Of a stretch of 64,000 bases of DNA, positions 11,535 to 22,151 are shown one piece after another. Both the position numbers and the translations under genes were made by a program. The stretch lies in NCBI GenBank assembly GCA_003550325.1, contig QKWP01001254.1, positions 1-64,000 of the forward strand, read 5' to 3'. The notes below the pieces were generated by a model. That model worked only from the letters and a program-made list of their open reading frames with translations, was not told the origin of the DNA and searched no databases. This stretch comes from Gigaspora rosea (lineage: Eukaryota; Glomeromycota; Glomeromycetes; Diversisporales; Gigasporaceae). Every line of letters starts with the position of its first letter. The first letter of the stretch is position 1.

Positions 11535-13403
11535 ATATTATTCCAATTCTTTGCGAGAAAAAGGAATTCCCATCACATACACCTTTGAAAATATATGAAG
11601 TAAGATATATATTTGTTTTGCTCTGCTTATCGCAATGACATATTTATTTAATAAAATATAGGAAATAAAATCAAACATTATTGAAGAAATGAACCCCAAT
11701 TTGACTTTCAAAAATTTGTGATACTAGATGGTGCTATAATTTGCTTCCAAAAGGCTTTAACTAAAAAAGAGTAAATTATTTATTACCCTATCCTCATCTT
11801 ATTTTTTAACTTATTTTTATAAGTAAACTTTGCTTCAGTTTAGAATTCAAGAATATACAGCTACGGGTCGTATTCATGATCTTTCTATATTTTACAAGTC
11901 ATTATTTAAGCGTATCATTATTCAGTTTAAACTGAAATATATAACGGTAGATCGAGAACAAAAATCTGAATTTGAATTAGTTTTAAATAAGCAATACACA
12001 TATGATAATGTACGTATGTTGAAATTATTTTTTAAATTAAATTACGAATGGTAAAATGGTAAAGTGATTAGTCAATACCCTCTAGTTATTTGTTTCCTTG
12101 AAACAAAACTTGAGTGATGGAATGATTTCACTATTAATGAAATTGGTATCTGAATTGATGATATGAAATGAATTTCAGCAGCATCTTGTAAAAATTTAAT
12201 ATTGCATATAAAATTAGGGGTATAAATATTGTAGAAATCAATTGCTCATATTTATTAGCCTAAATATTATACTGTATAATTCTTCATATGAATTTAATCA
12301 ATTAATTAGTTAAGATATAATTATTTTTGCTTTTACATTTTATAGATCACTAAACACATTGCTGCTCATCTAAATGCAGATCCTTTGAAATTACGATTTA
12401 CAACAGCACATACAGAACTGGTACACACAAAACTGTAATTAAAAGGATGACTACCAAAACATTGTCAAAGATAATTAAAAACTCCTATGTATCTAACGTG
12501 AGTCTTTTGTATTACGAGATCCTTGATATTAGTATTGTGGAATTAGAAAATAAAAGTTCTTTAAAGTATACTGGCTTGGGACAACGTTAAGAAAGAGGTA
12601 AAAAAAAAAGATGATATTTTGATTTAATATTAACCAGCACATTAATTATTATTGCTTTCTTCTTTAAAGGCAGTGATTGATATTCATATTTCAAAAACTG
12701 CTAAAGTTGATGAATTTTTTAAAAAAATTGAAAGAAAACTAGTATTAAAACCTACTTGTAGGATTAGATTATATAGTGTAATGGACTGTATAATTCAAGA
12801 AGAATATGATATTAATGATAATATAGATAAAATACAGGAAAAAATGACGTTATACGCAGAGGTTTGTATCATTTATTCATTTTGTGACATTTAGATATTT
12901 ATTATATTGCTTGATTTTTGGAAAATAATCTATTTTATATTCAGGAAATCCCACAAGATGAGATCAAACTAGGCATTAATGATAAAGTTATTCAAGTATA
13001 TCATTTTACTAAAGAACCATTACGCGTGCATGGAATTCCATTCAAATTTGTTATTAAAGCTGTTAGTATATTTAAATACTATTTCTTGTGATTATTTTTA
13101 TTTACACATATAATTTTACGTTTATTTAATTAGGGAGAGTTCTTTCTCAACAACAAAGTTACATCTTAAATTGTGTTTAGAAATGAATGTAAAAGATTTT
13201 TCAAAAGTAAAATTTGCAATCGTACAAGCAATATCATATGCCAGCCTCAGTATATAAATGATAGTATGTATACTCATTTCTTAATTTTTTATTTTAAAAC
13301 TAAAATTTGCTGATAAATACTATTACAAGTATCCAATAGACGTTATTTTTCTGATTATGGATTGACATGTGAGCTTTTAGGTCTTGATCATGTATCAGAG
13401 TAG
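11535..13403 (+). pseudogene. 5'-truncated USP7-like C-terminal fragment
   Basis: This is a remnant of the C-terminal ubiquitin-like (ICP0-binding/HUBL) region of a USP7-type protein. Readable pieces in order are IPILCEKKEFPSHTPLKIYE (11538 on), a segment containing LNKQYTYDNV (about 11985-12015), ITKHIAAHLNADPLKLRFTT, and a segment starting DIHISKTAKVDEFFKKIERK (about 12675 on). EIPQDEIKLGINDKVIQVYH follows, and the chain ends in YGLTCELLGLDHVSE with a stop at 13401-13403. Introns are recognisable between the pieces, but frameshifts break several exons. The MATH and protease regions are absent. It is close to the - strand gene at 30955-36148, including its 3' flank, so it arose by duplication of a gene end rather than by decay in place. 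Confidence 0.8.
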
Positions 13404-13810
13404 GGGTGAAAAGGAGGTAATGTATTTTATCTTTGCTAAGTTGCTTTCTAGGTGAAACCACCTTATATATATTATAGGTGAATTCCGACCTTAAAATAAC
13501 TTAAGTAATATAAAATCATTTATTATAATAATGATGAATTATACGTATTTAAAGCAATTAAATCACAAATAGATTAATTATATCTTTAAAATGTTTTTAG
13601 CTGAGAAGTCAAAAAAAAAATTCATTTACTTCGAGACTAGCTTTTAGTAATTTAATTGATAAGTACTTTGAAGTACAGTTATTAAAAACTTCATAAAACT
13701 TTATTTCACCAATTAATTGTTGGAAATTTTCAAAGATCAACATTGGATTAAAAATATTTTTTAACAAAAATTGAGGACTGAAAACAATTCAAATATATAA
13801 ATTATATAAA
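13404..13810 (+). repeat. 3' flank shared with the USP7-like gene at 30.5-30.95 kb
   Basis: The non-coding sequence after the stop (TTTGCTAAGTTGCTTTCTAGG, AATAACTTAAGTAATATAAAATC, AACTTCATAAAACTTTATTTCACC and more) is matched in reverse complement at about 30540-30945. Homology ends near 13800. The duplicated block therefore runs about 11535-13800 against about 30540-32850 in inverted orientation. Confidence 0.8.
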
Positions 13811-14079
13811 AAAAGTTATCATATTGGCGGATCTGCAGATCATCCCAAATTTTTTGACGCGCCTAAATTTGACTTATATGGTGCGTCAGCCATTTGACAA
13901 GTGTATTAACCAATTAAATTTTTGCAATATACGGTACGGGTACGTCGTACGTACTGTACAGTACATATTGATATCTGATATTGATATGCTAAAATACAGA
14001 AATACATGCTGCCTTTTTAAATGCACTCTAATTTCAAAAATACAGTGCACAACCTTTCTAAATACAATCCAAATTCTGA

Positions 14080-14180
14080 CAGTCGCTTCTCTTTAATCTG
14101 AATCAAACTTAATAAGTTAATAAAACTGAACACAAAGTTTTAGAACTTTTGTAGCACAGTGTTATAATCTGGTTCCGAGA
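14080..14180. mobile_element. Partial TA-MITE
   Basis: CAGTCGCTTCTCTTTAATCTG at 14080 and the following 90 bases match the left half of the element at 4259-4461, including AGAACTTTTGTA and TCTGGTTC. The right half is missing. Confidence 0.6.
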
Positions 14181-14299
14181 GGTTTCGTATACAGTATATG
14201 TTAGACCTTAGTACATTTATAATTTCTAATTATTGCCTATATACAGTTTATTAAATTGATTTATTTATAATATTTGACAGTTTTATAAAATAAAGCTTA

Positions 14300-14910
14300 A
14301 GATATACGGATATTGTTGGCAGTGTTCGCTAATATATTTTTCTAGTTCGTTTAAAATCCAAATTTTTGATTCTTCGATTTGTGAGCATCTTGTTTTAAAA
14401 GAATTATTAACGTATTTTCTTGAATAGAAGTAAAGTCATCAGAATCAAAAATTAGATTAGGATATTCGCAAGGTGTCAGTGCAAAAAATTTGTAAGGACT
14501 TAAAATTATTGTCGCGGCTAAAATTTTTCATAATCCGTTGTTTTTTCATATCCGCTTATCAGTATCTTCCGTGTTTGTAAAAGTTATCTCTTCATAGCCA
14601 CCATGACTAAATTGGCAACTGGCATTTAAGCAAAAACCATCGAACCATTTATCCATGAATAGATATTGTATCATCCCAAATTCCACTTTATCCGAAGTAT
14701 CTCCCAATTTACTCAAAAAATTCGACAATTAGAGAAGCATATAGTGCTGAACGATTGTACCTTAATTGTTGACGCCCCAGCAGGCAATATTAGAGTAAAA
14801 ATGTCAATGACGCTTGTGAAGTTTACTTGCCAGATAAAAAAGTGTAAGGAGACTTATTTACTTTTAGCAAATTTTATGTTTTGGCCACAAAATCAACCGA
14901 ATTCTTAAAG
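14300..14910 (-). pseudogene. BTB/BACK-like fragment
   Basis: Reading the - strand, ALTPCEYPNLIFDSDDFTSI followed by QENTLIILLKQDA (about 14480-14390) resembles the start of a BACK domain in BTB proteins, where a (K/C).P..IF.S.DFTS(I/V).E..LI pattern is common in fungi of this group. Upstream pieces read YLFMDKWFDGFCLNASCQFS and have no match I know. Stops and frame changes separate the pieces. BTB/BACK proteins are usually cullin-3 adaptors; this copy is broken and the assignment is tentative. Confidence 0.35.
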
Positions 14911-15277
14911 TTATTTTTGGCAATTTTCTGGCTAGAGTGGCTGGACGATGAAGGATTGCTTAAAAACATAGAAGCGAATACTTGAAGTATTTTAATTAGA
15001 TTTTGTTGTGTTAAAAAAATATGAGTTTTATTAAAACAGGTATAGATTAACTTAATTCATTACGAAATTAATAAAATTTTTATAATACTGTAATAATTAT
15101 TAATATTTCGTTATTATCTAGATTAATTTTATTTTGGCTTCGATTTGTTATTTTCTTATTTTAACAATATATGATTTGATTGGTTAAAGGGCATGTGACA
15201 TTGAATTTTTATTTCTGTATTTAACTAAGAATGATCGTGATCTTTCTTAAAAAATCTTAAATATATATCAATATATA

Positions 15278-15958
15278 ATGGCTTCAACATTACGATCTAT
15301 TTTAACATCGCCTACTTTAACTTCATCAAGTGATCAAAATATAATTTTTTGTTTTCTTTGTGGACAATATTTTAAAACTCCAGGTGGTCTAGCACGGCAT
15401 AATACTATTATTAAAAAATACAACCAGTCTTCTAAAATTGTACGAATTCCAAAAAAAGGTACTAAAAGAATTTAAACAATCCCTAGTTTATCTTATTCAT
15501 CAAAAACTTTTCAATAATTTTAATCATATGGGACATCAAAGTTTTCACATTCCTTGTTCAGAAAGCTTATTTTTCGGAATGTTTCAAGGCCATATACATT
15601 ATTCCAAGGCTAATGTATATAAATGTATTTTTCGAGGCCAGAATGCAAATCAAACTTTATCTCAGGTTTTTGACTCTAATGAATGGGACGAAAATTCTAT
15701 AAACAAAACCAACAAACATATATAGTAATTCAAGAATTTAATGCACCTGCAGTGGAAGAATCTGAGATGGATATTGATCCACTTTTACAATTGGTAGCAA
15801 AAAAACCTCAAAAGCAATATTGCAAACCAAAGTTCACTTATGGTGAGATTTTAGTTGAATGGCGTTATAAAAAAAAGATTGAGGAAGATGGAACAATTTG
15901 TATGCCGGGATTTATTTACATGCATTTTTTTATTAATCAAAAGAGAATTTTGATGTAA
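15278..15958 (+). pseudogene. C2H2 zinc-finger family gene with two frameshifts
   Basis: The chain starts MASTLRSILTSP at 15278 and includes a CFLCGQYFKTPGGLARH finger (about residues 25-41) whose last zinc ligand is not evident. The frame shifts at about 15450 in an A-rich run, continues as KKVLKEFKQSLVYLIHQ.., then shifts back at about 15690 (YKQNQQTYIVIQEF). It ends with GEILVEWRYKKKIEEDGTIC and MPGFIYMHFF before a stop at 15956-15958. The two shifts compensate, so the family protein would be about 225 residues. Single fingers of this TPGGLARH type are seen at the N terminus of some fungal DNA-transposon (Plavaka-like) proteins, so a transposon origin is possible. Function is not known. 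Confidence 0.6.
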
Positions 15959-16559
15959 ATATTAAATCAAATAAAGCACATGTGCAAATATTAGTGAATT
16001 ATTAGAATTGATCAATGTTAATAAATCATAGTAAACGGTTTTATCTTACAAAATGTGTAAATTTACAATTAACACACATTATTTAATGTGCACTATATTT
16101 TACTGCATAAAGCACGTCAATGATGTCTGATATCTGGGTTTGAAATACAGTAAATTAAAAAATAACATAATCTCTAAAAGAAGCATTTGGGATTTAAACT
16201 AATGCTAAAAACTGGACCAAATAATAAAATCGCACTAGTAAGTAAAAAAAGAGGTAACGAACTAATTTTATTAATGAATAAAGTACGTGGTGAAAGTTTA
16301 ATATGAAAAAAAATTTAATCAGTGAAAGTTCGTTTATAGCTAATTTCAAAAAGGTGTACACAGGTGAAGATCACCATGTTATGGGAAATCAGTGTGATTT
16401 TCCAGATTTCCCCTTTTTTAAAAAAATTCGGTTTGTAAAATGTAATATCTAAGATTTTTTAAGATTTCCCGGTAATTACTGTTTTTATAGCCCTGTTAAG
16501 TTGTATTTTTGTTTCTGTAAGTTAAAACTACAATATAAACACATCCGACATTAAGGTAT

Positions 16560-16735
16560 AAACTTACCATTTGATGAGTGCCATATTGTGGAATGATAAC
16601 CAATGCCCTAATTTCTTTGATTTGAGCATTATCACGTGGCGACATTCCATACAAATAAGCTGAAATTTGAGTGCGGAGGTTGGAGATTTGAATGAAGCGT
16701 TTAAGCACATTCTTTGGGAGGCATAGGATCAAGGG
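16560..16735 (-). pseudogene. PRP8: Prp8 MPN/JAB1-domain fragment
   Basis: The - strand reads [20 protein letters not shown] then [20 protein letters not shown] then [10 protein letters not shown]. This matches the start of the C-terminal MPN (JAB1-like) domain of the spliceosome core protein Prp8, where human Prp8 has ISDLRAQIAGYLYG and MVPQWGTHQTV in the same order. A GTAAGT donor follows GTHQM directly, suggesting a genuine exon end. Upstream the frame breaks (PMPPK becomes a shifted frame at about 16715) and nothing downstream can be aligned. One exon of a roughly 2300-residue protein is thus present, a dead fragment and not the organism's Prp8 gene. Confidence 0.7.
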
Positions 16736-18479
16736 TATTTATCATTCCAATCAATATAGAGGCCTAAACGTCCTTTTTTTATCATAGAGTTGGACTTATT
16801 GGTCAAAATTTTTCATTGATTGATTAAAAAAATAAGCTCAAGCATCACTCTTTTTACTTTACCTTCATCATTATCAACATCGATGAATTATGCTAAAAAT
16901 CGTCACCGCAAATAAAAAGGTACGTTTTTGTGTTCTGTTGGTTTTGTAGTAAATTTTTAAAAAGGAAAACAGAAATTAGATGTGTCGTAAATTGCTTTAT
17001 CCTTTCATTGATCTATCTATTTTTTAATTGCTAAATGGTAATAATGATAAAAGATGCATCAATTGCAATCAATATTTTAATCAATTGTAATACCTGAGCA
17101 CAGGGTTGGCAAATTTGTCCATTGCTATCAATGGAGCTCCGGTCCATTGATCCAATAAATTAACTCCATTGAAGAAATATTTACTCAATGGACCAATGGA
17201 CAATAAGCTATATAGATTACTATATTATCGCAAAATAATGCGCAGGGTGAAATTATGATTTTGGCCTGAATTAAGCTTAATTCGGGCTGAACCTCGAAAT
17301 AACGCCCATGGTCATTATTTCGCAGCAATATGGTATATAATTTTGTGAGTATCATCAATCAAAAACATGTCATAGTATAATTGTTTTTGTTAATGTCTGA
17401 CATATTTTGTTAAACTAAGTCGTTACAAATAAAATGCTACAATTAATTATATACACAGCAATTTTTTTAATTAATCTTTACCGTTTTAATAATGATGTTG
17501 ATGCTCCACGTTATAATTTATTAATTGCACCAAAAAAGAGTTTAATTATATAATATAATGTTAGTATAAATAGCAAGAACTAAAAAATTTAAATTACCTC
17601 TTTTGTTTTTGCCAAATCTATGTTGATTTTCATGTAAAAGAAACCAATACTTGCGAATTCGATTAAATATAGTCCAAGATTATATAAAAAAAAAAACCTC
17701 CAATTAATAGTTAAAGCCGGTAACGTTCCCAAATAAGTCAAAAAGATTCTAAATCCGAAGTAATTGGGAGGAAAATATTACTATGCCCGATGGCGAACTA
17801 TTCTAACAGGTTGGTAATGGATAAAGTTCAGAATATCTAAAAGTTTGTTTAATAAGTAAGTTAAATAGAAAAATTACAAGTATGTCATTGATTCGATAAA
17901 AGATAAATGAACACTTACTTATTATGACATTCTTTTGGAGTTCTTTCAAGTAATCTTGATATTAGTTTCTAGTCACGACCGTGTTTTTGACATAGCATAG
18001 AAAAATAAGCAATCTCTGTAATGCTCCAAGGTCTCATGTTTTTTTGATTCGTCATCAGAATAAAAGAATTGCATGTATTTATCTTTAATCATTTTTGCGA
18101 TATGACTATGTTTAAGAAAAGATTATTGGTGTATCGTCTGATACAACAAATATCTTTTAATAAAAATCTTTAATATAAACTATTTATATTCGTGATAGTT
18201 TAACTTTCAATTTGCATTTAATTAATAGAATAGAGTCTTTTAAGCTCATTACATTCGTGTAATTTGATAGATAGATTGAAAAAAATATTTATTATTGCTA
18301 TTTTTGATTTAGTTTGATCATCATAATTTTTACTATTTTAATAAAAATATTCGACTATAAAATTAACCAATCAAATTTATTTATATTTATTATAAATTAA
18401 TCTATAGCTTTAATCATATATTACGCGTTTTATAATATCTGATTCTCTCTATCTAATAGGTACTTGCTATTTTTGTTGA
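16736..18479. other. Gene-poor stretch
   Basis: No gene is supportable. It includes a short internally repetitive block at 17108-17210 built on TCCATTG/CAATGGA words, and a palindromic motif pair at 17233-17345 (AAAATAATGCGC and CGAAATAACGCCCATGG..CATTATTTCG). The second motif recurs at 39250 and, in a weaker form, near 5960. Confidence 0.45.
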
Positions 18480-19940
18480 AAATGCCTTTTATGTTTCGAA
18501 GAATTTTCTATATATCCTTGTGGCTGCAATCAAAAAACAAAACCAAAAGCATGCAATCAATCAAATGAAAAAACTATTATAGTTTATTCATGAAAATATG
18601 TACCAAATAACTTGTCATCTAATCAAGAAGAATTTTTCAAACAAGCAGATAATAGTTTTGGTTATAATTCTAATTTTAACCAAAGTTTTAGTGTTAGTTT
18701 TTGCAGCACATGTCATAGCAAATATGAACGTATCAAAAAAGTTAAATCGAATACTACAGAAATTAAATAATCAGAGTCTTCTTTATATAATAATAATTGT
18801 ATACAGAACTTAAATTCAAGTTATTTGTTGAAAATGAGACTGGAAATACGTTACCTGAAAAAAGTATTACGACTAAATTAGTAAACTTCGAAGAATTTAA
18901 GGATCTTATTCAACAATGGATATGCAAAATCAATAATAATTATTCAATTGTAATGAGCAATTACTCATTATCATATAAAGTAGAACATAGTCGAACTGGT
19001 GCAATGATTTTACAAGATAATGACAATTGGAAAGAGTTTCTCAAACTATATAAATCAATAATTACTGATAAGATTATTTGTGTTTATGTTACAATAAATA
19101 AGCAGATAAAAAAAAGAAAACAGGAGTTACTGACGGTAAATAATTTTTTTTTAAATATTTAAGGCGGTAAATAATTTTTTATTTATCAAGATAAATTATA
19201 TTTTACTAAATACTTATTATTTTAGGATCTTAATTCGAAAAAGTCTAATGAGCCCAAAAGCAAAGCTTTATGTATTTCTAATGATAATAATGCTGATAAA
19301 GATGAAATGGATAAAGCTGATCAGATTACAAAACTTCGGCAAAAATGAGAATGCAAAATTTGTAATAAGATTTGTTATGTTGATGGTGATTGCCATTTAG
19401 AATTAACACTCTATCGATTACAAATGTGGGCGAAAGATATTGTAATTTGTTTTAATTTACTTGATAATAATTAAAAATATATATTTATATTATACTTTTC
19501 TTAGTATAATTACAATTTATATAATAGATCAAAAAGAATACTACAATTGATATTCCACCTGTTTATCCTATTTTTAATATATCTTATGGATGAATTGTTC
19601 GACCACAATTTCTTTCACAATCAACAGATTCAAATAATACACTACTACATGGCATGTCTTACGCTCCTCAACCTCAAATAATCTATTATTCTACTCAGTT
19701 CATTCTACAAATTCTTTTGGTTTATCTGGTCCACCAAATACAAATAATTCTTTTACATTGGCAATTCATTCTTCTAAAACAGTTCACAAATTTTTTTTAG
19801 AATTAGAAGTGATAAATAATGAATCGGGATCTTATACACAATTTGAAAGGGCATTTGACTTTCTGAATCAGATTTGATTGAATTAGGAGTAAATAAGATG
19901 TGATGGCGCAAAAAAATTATGAAGCTAGCTCGTGAATATT
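18480..19940 (+). pseudogene. Broken family gene: Cys-rich N-term, LKFKLFV domain, SAM-like C-term
   Basis: Four parts can be read in order. First, a Cys-rich segment (CLLCFEEFSIYPCGCNQ, about 18485-18535), then SFSVSFCSTCHSKYERIKK at about 18687-18743. Second, an uninterrupted 100-residue block starting ELKFKLFVENETGNTLPEKS (about 18803-19140). Third, a later exon with CKICNKICYVDGDCHLELTL and YRLQMWAKDI (19350-19440). Fourth, a SAM-like tail, HKFFLELEVINNES.. then ESDLIELGVNKM and WRKKIMKLARE (19790-19940). A frame change separates the first two parts. Stops TGA at 19346-19348, 19591-19593 and 19901-19903 interrupt later exons, at least two of them where Trp would fit. I do not recognise a characterised homologue; the SAM-like end suggests protein-protein contacts. 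Confidence 0.55.
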
Positions 19941-20578
19941 AAGATACATAATTTACAATTGCAGATTAGTTTTTTTTTTATTAATAGAGATCAATTATAC
20001 TATTATAAGCATGTCTAAAATTATGTTTTATTATACTGTGTTAATATCGCTTTATTATAATAGTATTTACAATTCGAATTTTAGAATAAAGATTCTCTTA
20101 ATAATTTCACTTAGAACTTTATTAAAAATTCTTTGGCTTCTTTTATAATACACAAACTCTATTTAAACTATCATATTTGAGTAATTTAAATATAATTTAC
20201 TTTGAATAAATTGAAGCATTAAAAAATCCATTGGCCATATTACTTGTAATATGTGCACAAGCTACTTCCAATGCATAAACTGGGTCATCAGAACTATCAA
20301 AAAAATACCTATGACGTTTAATCCAGGCCTTGATTGAAGAAAAGGCAGTTTCTATAGGATTAAAGTCAGGAGAGTAAGGGGGAGAAATTCAACCCGGCAA
20401 CCCAAACTCTCAACCAACCTTACAAGCTCTTCATCATGGTGAATTCGTGCATTATCCATAATGATAACACTATTTTTTTCTGGTACGGAGCCATACAAGG
20501 AACCTATATATGTTGAAATTTATATTAGTATTTAATATGATATAAATGCAATTCATTTTAAATACATATAAATGGGTT

Positions 20579-20664
20579 GTTATGTTACAATGTTCAATTT
20601 GGTTTAATTTTTTTTGGACATATGTCCAAAAAAAATTGAAACAAATTAGATATTGTAACATAAT
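20579..20664. repeat. About 82-bp palindrome inside the Tc1 DDE region
   Basis: ATGTTACAATGTTCAATTTG at 20582 pairs with CAAATTAGATATTGTAACAT ending at 20661, around a perfect core of AATTTTTTTTGGACAT and its complement. It sits between coding pieces of the transposase and is flanked by TA-rich bases. It is probably a tiny foldback insertion. Confidence 0.8.
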
Positions 20665-21003
20665 AGCCCTGTATACAGACCACTTGATCTAAAACAAAAT
20701 CCACAAATTGCTTTCTATCACAATGATTCCATCGATCGTAAGTGCTAGAAAAATTGTATAGTGTTTTTCCCTAACAAATACTACTTTTTTTTGGGCATGA
20801 GTATTGACAGAAAAATACCCATAATAACGTATTAAGCTTCTCTCATCCTTAGAACTTTCATCAAGAAATATTAATTGGTCACGAGTATAATTTTCTCTGA
20901 TTTTGGCAATAAAAGAACTACGAGCACGTTCATTTCTTTCTTGAGCAGCTTTATGCAACTAGCGACCATATTAGTAAAATAATAAATATAGGTATCACCA
21001 ACT

Positions 21004-21152
21004 GAGCATCTAATATCTAAAAAAACATTTTTATGCAGTGAAGTTGCGATCTTTCAAAAGTTTTCAATGATTATACATCATATAATCATTGAAAACTTTT
21101 GAAAGATTACAACTTCACTGCATAAAAAATTTTTTTTAGATATTAGATGTTC
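21004..21152. repeat. 149-bp hairpin with 70-bp arms and 5-base loop
   Basis: The arms 21004-21075 and 21081-21152 are nearly perfect complements around the loop CATCA. The sequence lies between the helix-turn-helix and DDE coding parts of the Tc1 copy. Such long, nearly identical arms suggest a recent foldback insertion or an inverted duplication made during repair. Confidence 0.9.
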
Positions 21153-21549
21153 GCTTTGTAATATTATCATAAAATGGTGAAAATTATATTAGGCTAACCT
21201 TTTTATGTGTAATTCCACAATATCTTAAAGACCGCCATAAAGAAGATACCGAAGCACGTTTTCCAGTTATTCTTTCCATTTCATATACTAATTTATCAAG
21301 GTACCAATCGACTTTTTCATGTACCAATTGCTTTAAAATTACCATCTCTTCGCTATTAAAGAATTTCCAGCACCCAGGTAAGTCCTTGAAAGGATTAGTA
21401 ACACAGCCCCAATGGCGAAAGTTTTGAAGGATTTTGCTTATAGTGGATTGGCTTATATACAAAATACTAGCAATTTTATGTTCAGAAAACCCATCGTCAT
21501 AGAGATAAACTACTCTCCAACACAGGTCTTCACTTAATTTTTGCCCCAT

Positions 21550-22151
21550 ATTTGCTCTAAGCTGATTTATTCTAATGTAATCAAGAATAATCTAGTATAA
21601 TCGAAATAATTTCGTATAATCAAAAACTAAAGAAAGCTATAATCAGGCAAATACTTACTAGAGCAAAAGCAATATTAGCTTGGCTTTTGGCACAAAACTG
21701 TTACCTCGAAGCTAGAAATTGAGTTATACCAAATAAAAAATTGTTTATTGCATTATTTTTTCTTATCAGGCTATTTTATATTCGCTATAGTCATGTGAAA
21801 TAATATAAACATGCAGATCACACTAAATCGAAAATAGCAATAAGATCCTGAGCAGCTTATAAGTATCAATTGCTCGATTTACAGATTTTATTGATTCTCA
21901 TACTCATTATTTAACTTTAAATTGTATAAGCATTATATAATAGTACCGATCATAGACTTACACAATAATATGAATATAAAACTTAAGTAGCTTATTTAGA
22001 ATTTTTTAAATAATTGTTTTTACACTTATACGTATAATACTAATAATACTAAAGCTTAGACGCATCTTAGAAAATATATTTATTAAAGCATATTTATATA
22101 AAATTTATACACGATAAGTATTTAATCTTTAAAACCATATTTATATGATTA
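21550..22151. other. Gene-free stretch between Tc1 and hAT
   Basis: AT-rich with no coding evidence. The 3' end of the hAT element should lie here, but I could not identify its terminal repeat by eye. Confidence 0.4.

Larger units (their letters stand above)
20197..21549 (-). pseudogene. Tc1-type DD34E transposase, broken
   Basis: The first part (21549-21190) reads MGQKLSEDLCWRVVYLYDDG with two helix-turn-helix-like segments (HKIASILYISQSTISKIL and the region up to RASVSSLWRSLRYCGITHKK). The second part (20958-20690) continues LHKAAQERNERARSSF to IFLDESSKDERSLIRYYGYF, giving the first catalytic Asp. The third part (20470-20200) has VIIMDNARIHH (second Asp) and SPDFNPIE (third acid), with 34 residues between the last two, hence DD34E. 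It is inactive: a frameshift near 20715, one base missing in the FLPPYSP coding run near 20380, and two hairpin sequences splitting it. HTH and DDE parts are separated by about 240 bases starting GTTAGC and ending CTAG, which could be spliced. Confidence 0.85.
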
